Source: Kitasatospora terrestris
GTDB taxonomy: Bacteria > Actinomycetota > Actinomycetes > Streptomycetales > Streptomycetaceae
Direction of reading: 5' to 3'
Assembly: GCF_039542905.1 (NCBI RefSeq)
Contig: NZ_BAABIS010000001.1
Coordinates: 7,440,001 to 7,504,000, forward strand
DNA: 64,000 nt
Below are positions 60,002 through 64,000 of the stretch, one piece after another. The notes beneath the pieces were generated by a model. It searched no databases. It was not told the DNA's origin and worked only from the letters and a program-made list of their open reading frames with translations. The position numbers and the translations under genes are program-made. Every line of letters begins with the position of its first letter. Position 1 is the stretch's first letter.

Positions 60002-60293
60002 CTTCGACGAGTTCCTGCACGTCCCGGCGCGGCTGGCGATCGTCGCCCTGCTCGCGCCGGCCGGCTGGGCCGAGTTCGGGTTCGTCCGGGACGCGGTCGC
60101 CACCAGCGACTCGGCCCTGTCCAAGCAGCTCTCCGCGCTGGCCGGCGAAGGCTACGTGGAGATCCGCAAGCAGAACGCGCCGGGCGCCCGCCGGACCCAG
60201 GTCCGGCTCACCCCGCAGGGCCGGGAGGCGTTCCGGCGCCACGCCGCGGTCCTGGAGCGGATCGCCGCCGCCGCGAGGGCGGGGAGCGCGTGA
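59991..60293 (+). CDS. Winged-helix transcriptional regulator (MarR/ArsR-like, HTH_27)
   Basis: A 100-residue protein that is little more than a winged helix: FLHVPARLAIVALLAPAGWA, then RDAVATSDSALSKQLSALAG as recognition helix and GYVEIRKQNAPGARRTQVRL as wing, followed by a helix that may dimerise. The family binds short inverted repeats; the pair at 59452-59495 is a good candidate, giving autoregulation. It precedes the ABC transporter genes by 31 bases, so all four genes may be one operon. Confidence 0.87.
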   Translation: MDSDFDEFLHVPARLAIVALLAPAGWAEFGFVRDAVATSDSALSKQLSALAGEGYVEIRKQNAPGARRTQVRLTPQGREAFRRHAAVLERIAAAARAGSA

Positions 60294-60324
60294 TGGCCGC
60301 CTTACCGACACGATGGGGGCAGAC

Positions 60325-61245
60325 GTGATCGAGGTACAGCGACTCACCAAGTACTACGGACGGACCCTGGCCGTCGACGACCTCAGTTTCCGGGTCGAAC
60401 CCGGCCGAGTGACCGGCTTCCTCGGCCCCAACGGCGCGGGGAAGTCGACCACCATGCGCGCCGTCATCGGACTCGACCGGCCCAGCTCCGGCCAGGTGCT
60501 GATCGGCGGCCGGTGCTACCAGGACCTGGACGCGCCGCTGCGGACCGTCGGGGCGCTGCTGGACGCCCGCTCCGCGCACGGTCGGCGCAGCGTCCGCGCC
60601 CACCTGCTGGGGCTGGCCCGCAGCAACCGGATCCCCGACCGTCGGGCCGACGAGATGCTGGAGCTGGTCGGCCTCGCGGCGGTGGCGGACCAGCGGGCCA
60701 AGGGGTTGTCGCTCGGCATGGCCCAGCGGCTCGGTGTCGCCGCCGCGCTGCTGGGCGATCCGCAGGTGCTGCTGCTGGACGAGCCGGTCAACGGACTCGA
60801 CCCCGAAGGGGTGCTGTGGATCCGGCAGTTGATGAAGGGCCTGGCCCAGGAGGGGCGGGCGGTGCTGGTCTCCAGCCACCTGATGAGCGAGATGGCGCTG
60901 ACCGCGAGCCACCTGGTGGTGATCGGCCGGGGCCGGCTGCTCGCGGAGATGTCCGTCGAGGAGTTCGTGTCGCAGGGCTCCCGCGGCGGGGTGGTGGTCA
61001 CCACGCCGCAGCCGGAGCGGCTGCGCGAGGTGCTGGCGGCGCGCGGCCTGGAGCTGCGGGACGGGCCCGAGCGCAGCGTCGTCGAGGTGCACGGCGCGGA
61101 CGTCCGGACGGTCGGCGAACTGGCCGCCGAGCACCAGGTCGTGGTCTACGGGATCAGCCCGGCGACGGTGTCGCTGGAAGAGGCGTTCATGGAGTTCACC
61201 GCCGGTGCCGTCGAGTACCGGGCGCGTCAGCAGGGGGCGGAGTGA
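60325..61245 (+). CDS. ABC transporter ATP-binding protein (ABC-2 type)
   Basis: A 306-residue ATPase. Walker A is GPNGAGKST (about 34-42), the signature is LSLGMAQRLGVAAALLG, and Walker B is VLLLDEPVNGLDPEG; the switch His is in VSSHLMSEMALTASH. The C-terminal 80 residues form the regulatory extension of drug or antibiotic exporters (DrrA/NodI-like). The GTG at 60325 gives the common start IEVQRLTKYYG; ATG 60313 is an alternative. It pairs with the permease gene that overlaps its stop. Confidence 0.92.
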   Translation: MIEVQRLTKYYGRTLAVDDLSFRVEPGRVTGFLGPNGAGKSTTMRAVIGLDRPSSGQVLIGGRCYQDLDAPLRTVGALLDARSAHGRRSVRAHLLGLARSNRIPDRRADEMLELVGLAAVADQRAKGLSLGMAQRLGVAAALLGDPQVLLLDEPVNGLDPEGVLWIRQLMKGLAQEGRAVLVSSHLMSEMALTASHLVVIGRGRLLAEMSVEEFVSQGSRGGVVVTTPQPERLREVLAARGLELRDGPERSVVEVHGADVRTVGELAAEHQVVVYGISPATVSLEEAFMEFTAGAVEYRARQQGAE

Positions 61246-62021
61246 TGGCGGCGACCGTGGAGCGGCTGAGGCCGGCCGTGGCCTTCGAGTGGACCAAGGT
61301 GCGCACGCTGCGCTCCCTGTGGTGGAGCCTGGTCTGGTACGTCCTGCTGAGCGTCGTGGTGGGCCTGCTCACCGGTCTGCTGCTGCGCCGCAGTTACGCC
61401 GACCGGCCGGCGCCCGCCTCGTTCGACCCGATCTCCGCGGGCCACAGTGGCCTGCGGCTGGGGCTGATCGCGCTGGTGGTGTTCGGCGTGCTGATCGTCA
61501 CCAGCGAGTACGCCTCCGGGACGATCCGCAGCTCGCTGGCGGCGGTGCCCCGGCGCGAGGTGTTCTACACCGCCAAGCTCGCCACCGGGGCGGCGGCCGC
61601 GCTGGTGGCGTCGGCGGTGGCGGTGCCGGTCGCGTTCTTCACCACGCAGGCGACCGCGGGCGGGGCGCCGACCGCCGGCCCGGCCGACCCGGGCGTGCTG
61701 CGGTCGCTGGTCGGGGCGGTGTTGTACGCGACCCTGCTGTGCCTGTTCTGCATGGGTCTGGCGGGCGTGCTGCGCAGTTCGGCGCTGACGCTGGGCATCC
61801 TGCTGCCGCTGTTCTTCACGGTCTCGACGATGCTGAGCAACCTGCCGGGGGTGCGCGTGGTGGCGCAGTTCCTGCCGGACGTGGCGGGCGGGCTGGCGCT
61901 CTACCGCGACCCGCCGGGGGACACCGTGCTGGGCGCCTGGAGCGGCCTGGGCGTGCTCGCGGTGTGGACGGCGCTGGTGGTGGCCGCCGGGTACGCGGCG
62001 GTGCGGCGCAGGGACGCCTGA
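61245..62021 (+). CDS. ABC-2 type transporter permease
   Basis: A 258-residue membrane protein with six predicted helices (first VWYVLLSVVVGLLTGLLLR, then LRLGLIALVVFGVLIVTSEY with the typical SEYASGTIRSSLAAVPRR loop, and four more). It forms the channel for the preceding ATPase. The ATG overlaps the ATPase stop by one base (a GTG three bases earlier is possible). It could export a toxic compound; a role as immunity pump for the nearby lantibiotic is conceivable but it is separated by a terminator and an opposing gene. Confidence 0.9.
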   Translation: MAATVERLRPAVAFEWTKVRTLRSLWWSLVWYVLLSVVVGLLTGLLLRRSYADRPAPASFDPISAGHSGLRLGLIALVVFGVLIVTSEYASGTIRSSLAAVPRREVFYTAKLATGAAAALVASAVAVPVAFFTTQATAGGAPTAGPADPGVLRSLVGAVLYATLLCLFCMGLAGVLRSSALTLGILLPLFFTVSTMLSNLPGVRVVAQFLPDVAGGLALYRDPPGDTVLGAWSGLGVLAVWTALVVAAGYAAVRRRDA

Positions 62022-62034
62022 GCGCGCAGCGACG

Positions 62035-62070
62035 GCAGGGGCCCGGGGAGTTCGCTCCCCGGGCCCCTGC
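62035..62070. terminator. Terminator with TTCG loop
   Basis: A perfect 16-bp stem (GCAGGGGCCCGGGGAG) closed by the extra-stable tetraloop TTCG lies between the ABC permease and a convergent small gene; it serves both. Confidence 0.88.
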
Positions 62071-62082
62071 GCGTGCGTGCGG

Positions 62083-62268
62083 TCAGCCGTGGATGATGCC
62101 GGAGATGCCGACGGCGGTGGTCTCCGCGTCGGAGCCGGGGCCGTACTTGGCGCGCCGGCGGGCCTTGCGGGCGGCCTTCTCCTCCTGCCGGCGGCGGGCC
62201 CCGTCGGCCTGCTGCTCGGATCCCTCGGGGGTGTCGGAGTTCTTGGACTTCTTTCCGAATCCGAACAT
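62083..62268 (-). CDS. Small basic protein of unknown function
   Basis: Sixty-one residues, starting MFGFGKKSKNSDTPEGSEQQ, with a very basic helix (RRRQEEKAARKARRRAKYGP) and the hydrophobic end ETTAVGISGIIHG. GAGGAG lies about nine bases before the ATG. It has no Cys. The gene is divergent from the lantibiotic precursor genes, sharing their promoter region of 236 bases. I do not recognise the family; it might be nucleic-acid-binding or membrane-interacting. Confidence 0.62.
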   Translation of the reverse strand: MFGFGKKSKNSDTPEGSEQQADGARRRQEEKAARKARRRAKYGPGSDAETTAVGISGIIHG

Positions 62269-62349
62269 GATCGCATTTCTCCTCGTGCGCTGCGGTGCGG
62301 TCCCCGGTGTTCTACCCGCCCGCGTGCGGGCCCATTCACGGCCAACTCG

Positions 62350-62380
62350 AGCGGAACTCGAATACCAATTGAATTCCGCT
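62350..62380. promoter_or_regulatory. Inverted repeat upstream of the lantibiotic genes
   Basis: AGCGGAA and TTCCGCT are separated by 17 bases in the AT-rich region between the small basic protein gene and the lantibiotic genes. It may be a regulator site or a weak transcript hairpin. Confidence 0.35.
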
Positions 62381-62409
62381 GTGTGACGGGCATCACATGA
62401 CACTTTCCG

Positions 62410-62438
62410 TTGTGTCGAGTGTGAACGGCATGTAACTT
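62410..62438 (+). promoter_or_regulatory. Possible promoter of the lantibiotic operon
   Basis: TTGTGT and TAACTT are 17 bases apart, 66 bases before the first precursor gene, within the least GC-rich stretch of the window. This is a weak match to the vegetative consensus. Confidence 0.3.
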
Positions 62439-62490
62439 CATTTCCGGCGACCTGACCGAGGTGCGTCAAACGGAATTCGGGATTCGAATC

Positions 62491-62498
62491 GGAGGTGA
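62491..62498 (+). promoter_or_regulatory. Full anti-SD-complementary ribosome binding site of the alpha precursor
   Basis: GGAGGTGA, complementary to eight bases of the 16S rRNA end, stands six bases before the ATG at 62505. This is stronger than any other site in the window and fixes the start, fitting an abundantly made precursor peptide. Confidence 0.8.
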
Positions 62499-62504
62499 TT
62501 TCCC

Positions 62505-62672
62505 ATGGCTTTCGACGGCGACGTTTCTCTTGTCGAGGAGATCGCGGAGCAGGACTTCGACGGTGTCGCGTACGGCGCGTGCACCACGAACACGTTCTCG
62601 CTGAGCGACTGGCTCGGCAACAAGGGTGGTTGGTGCACCCTGACCAAGGAGTGCCAGCCGAACTGCAACTGA
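62505..62672 (+). CDS. lanA1: Two-component class II lantibiotic, alpha precursor peptide
   Basis: A 55-residue precursor. The acidic leader (about 1-25, MAFDGDVSLVEEIAEQDFDG then VAYGA) ends in a GA cleavage site like those cut by LanT peptidases. The 30-residue core reads CTTNTFSLSDWLGNKGGW then CTLTKECQPNCN, with Cys at core positions 1, 19, 25 and 29. By memory, lacticin 3147 A1 has the same length, the same Cys positions and about 20 of 30 identical residues, and CTLTxEC is the lipid II-binding ring of mersacidin-type peptides. It should be dehydrated and cyclised by LanM, then dock on lipid II and recruit the beta peptide. The gene is first of a cluster with a second precursor and lanM. 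It is too short for ordinary gene callers. Confidence 0.9.
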   Translation: MAFDGDVSLVEEIAEQDFDGVAYGACTTNTFSLSDWLGNKGGWCTLTKECQPNCN

Positions 62673-62721
62673 CGTTGCGGAACGGCAGGTCCGGAATTCA
62701 ACTCGGCTGAGGAGTTCGACA

Positions 62722-62886
62722 ATGGAGAAGCAGGATTTCCTGGGCGCCTGGGACGAGCTGGAGCTGATCGAGCTGGGCGAGGAGGACGCGCACGGCGGTA
62801 CCACCACCGTTCCGTGCTCCATCGCCATCACGGTCGCTGCCAGCAGCGCCTTCTGCCCCACCACCAAGTGCACCAGCAAGTGCTGA
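62722..62886 (+). CDS. lanA2: Two-component class II lantibiotic, beta precursor peptide
   Basis: A 54-residue precursor with leader MEKQDFLGAWDELELIELGE then EDAHGG, ending in a double-glycine cleavage site. The core of 28 residues begins TTTVPCSIAITVAASSAF and ends CPTTKCTSKC. This ending is the hallmark of beta peptides of two-component lantibiotics (from memory, haloduracin beta ends CPTTKCTSQC and lacticin 3147 A2 CPTTKCTRAC). Four Cys (core 6, 19, 24, 28) and nine or more Ser/Thr allow about four thioether rings. The beta peptide would be the pore-forming partner of the alpha peptide. It lies 49 bases after the alpha gene with GAGGAG eight bases before its ATG. Confidence 0.9.
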   Translation: MEKQDFLGAWDELELIELGEEDAHGGTTTVPCSIAITVAASSAFCPTTKCTSKC

Positions 62887-62915
62887 CGCACGCCCGGTGA
62901 ACCAGGCATGAGAAA

Positions 62916-62958
62916 GCCGGTGGAGTGGGGATCCCGCAATGATCCCCACTCCACCGGC
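62916..62958 (+). terminator. Hairpin between precursor genes and lanM (likely attenuator)
   Basis: A perfect 18-bp stem (GCCGGTGGAGTGGGGATC and its complement) with a seven-base loop, followed by TGTTTCCCTT. Partial termination here would give much more precursor than synthetase mRNA, as in other lantibiotic operons. Confidence 0.85.
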
Positions 62959-63003
62959 GGACTGTTTCCCTTCCGCGCCCACGTCTGACGGAGCACAGAA
63001 CAG

Positions 63004-64000
63004 GTGAATTCTCTCAACAGTTTTTATCCGGAGTTCGACAGCGCGGAAATCCAGGAGACCATCGAGCCGCTCGCCGCCTTCGACGGCGCCGTGCTGCCGT
63101 ACCTCACCGCCGCGCACGTCTCACCACCTGACAGCCTATCACCGACCGTTCGGGCATGGACCGTCGCCGACGAGGCGTACCCGTTCCAGCGGATCGTCCG
63201 CGCGCTCGCCGCCGCCGTCTGCGCACCGGACCCGGTCGGCCGGTACGCGGCACTGTTCCAGGACCCCGAGCAGGTCACCCGGGAACTCCTCGCCCGCGCC
63301 GAGGCCCGGCTGAAGGACACCTGCGCCCGCGCGCTGGTCGCGGCCGTCAACAAGGCGTCCGGCGAGGGCCGGCTGGCCGGCGACACCCCGCAGGACCGCT
63401 ACCGCTGCTTCGTCACCGGGGCCTGGCAGGACTCCCTCGCCGACTTCCCGGTGCTCGGCGCGGCGGTCTCGCACATCGTCCGCAACACCGTCGACGCCTT
63501 CACCGAGCAGTGCGAACGGCTGACCGCGGACCGCGCGGCGCTCGCCGAGCACTTCGGCATCGCCGCCGACGACCCGGTCGCCTCGATCGGCCGCTCCGAC
63601 GGCGACAGCCACGCGCACGGCCGCAGCGTCGGCGTCCTCACCTTCGCCTCCGGCGCCCGGCTGGTCCTCAAGCCCCGCGACGTCTCCGGCGAGGCCGCGT
63701 ACGAGCGGATCGCCGCCCACCTCGACCGGACCGCCGGCACCCGGCTGCCGGCCGCCCGCACCCTGGTGCGGGACGGCTACGGCTACGTCGAGTTCGTCGA
63801 GGCCGAGGACGTCCGCGAGGACGCCGGGCCGTTCATGCGGGCCTGCGGCGAACTCGGCGCGCTGCTCCACCTGCTGGACGCCCGGGACATGCACTTCGAG
63901 AACATCGTCGCCACCCGGCGCGGCCCCGTCCCGGTCGACCTGGAGACGCTGCTGCACCCCGCCAGGGTGCACGCCGGACCCCGGCCGGAGGCCGAGGGCA
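63004..64000 (+). CDS. lanM: Class II lanthipeptide synthetase LanM (N-terminal part, cut by window end)
   Basis: At least 332 residues in an open frame running off the window; a full LanM has about 1000. The visible part is the DUF4135 dehydratase domain, which phosphorylates Ser/Thr and eliminates phosphate. Its kinase-like motifs are present: GDSHAHGRSVGVLTFASGAR followed by LVLKPRD with K223, then DARDMHFENIVA (D295, H297, N300) and VPVDLETLLHP (D312). The LanC-like cyclase domain must lie beyond the edge. GTG 63004 is preceded by GGAG ten bases upstream. It follows the precursor genes and a strong hairpin. Whether a second LanM, a LanT exporter-peptidase and immunity genes follow cannot be seen. 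Confidence 0.92.
   Translation, partial: MNSLNSFYPEFDSAEIQETIEPLAAFDGAVLPYLTAAHVSPPDSLSPTVRAWTVADEAYPFQRIVRALAAAVCAPDPVGRYAALFQDPEQVTRELLARAEARLKDTCARALVAAVNKASGEGRLAGDTPQDRYRCFVTGAWQDSLADFPVLGAAVSHIVRNTVDAFTEQCERLTADRAALAEHFGIAADDPVASIGRSDGDSHAHGRSVGVLTFASGARLVLKPRDVSGEAAYERIAAHLDRTAGTRLPAARTLVRDGYGYVEFVEAEDVREDAGPFMRACGELGALLHLLDARDMHFENIVATRRGPVPVDLETLLHPARVHAGPRPEAEG

Noticed and set aside
60325..62021. ABC transporter as lantibiotic immunity (LanFEG) genes
   Set aside because: It is fenced off by a strong terminator and an opposing gene and is joined to its own HTH regulator; only one permease is present. Kept as a remote possibility.
62495..62710. 71-codon frame overlapping the alpha precursor
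   Set aside because: It is one frame off; its ATG lies inside the ribosome site of the precursor gene and the product is a random Arg-rich peptide.

Overview
The window is very GC-rich with pronounced third-position GC bias, frequent GTG starts, GTGA-type stop/start overlaps and few long gaps. Together with an actinobacterial-type argG, SepF, SpoIIE-type phosphatase and a spore-pigment type II polyketide cluster this points to a filamentous actinomycete of the Streptomyces/Kitasatospora group. No rRNA, tRNA, CRISPR array, insertion sequence or replication origin was recognised.

Layout. 1-5.3 kb: remnant of an XRE/MmyB-type regulator, argG behind a likely ArgR operator, a HEAT-repeat protein, a methyltransferase, a DUF1330 protein and a LysR regulator. 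5.3-14.3 kb: an Atu-like catabolic operon (AtuA-like protein, carboxyltransferase, biotin carboxylase/BCCP, acyl-CoA dehydrogenase, acyl-CoA ligase, TetR regulator) with a 16-bp palindrome just upstream, suggesting breakdown of a branched or terpenoid acyl chain. 14.5-19 kb: a PAS-PAS-GAF-SpoIIE-HATPase signalling protein, a small secreted protein and an MFS exporter. 19-30 kb: a cluster in the gene order of whiE spore pigment (divergent FAD hydroxylase; then SchA/CurD-like protein, cupin, KS-alpha, chain-length factor, ACP, aromatase/cyclase, TcmI-like cyclase), continued by a complete dissociated acetyl-CoA carboxylase (fused AccDA, BCCP, AccC) that could supply malonyl-CoA. 30-34 kb: a sortase-substrate-like protein with a class F-like sortase, an O-methyltransferase (possible pigment tailoring) and a secreted beta-helix protein.

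34-50 kb: mostly housekeeping and accessory genes: a membrane protein with a repeat sheet, TetR plus drug efflux pump with a clear operator, two gene remnants, SepF, DinB, VTT protein, endonuclease IV, phosphotransferase, MFS/ROK divergent pair with operator, HTH-TOBE protein, glycerophosphodiester phosphodiesterase, winged-helix protein and AI-2E-type permease. 50-62 kb: acetyltransferases, an alpha/beta hydrolase coupled to a spermidine-synthase-like protein, a minisatellite-like intergenic repeat tract, a LacI regulator divergent from a secreted glycosidase-like protein, and a membrane protein/HTH/ABC transporter group preceded by two matched inverted repeats.

62.3-64 kb: the most interesting locus. 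Two adjacent small genes, absent from simple long-gene calling, encode alpha and beta precursors of a two-component class II lantibiotic. The alpha core resembles lacticin 3147 A1 and the beta core ends like haloduracin beta. A strong hairpin follows, then the start of a LanM synthetase cut by the window edge. Such Firmicute-like two-peptide lantibiotics are uncommon in actinomycetes. All functional statements rest on reading motifs and remembered family features; no database search was possible.
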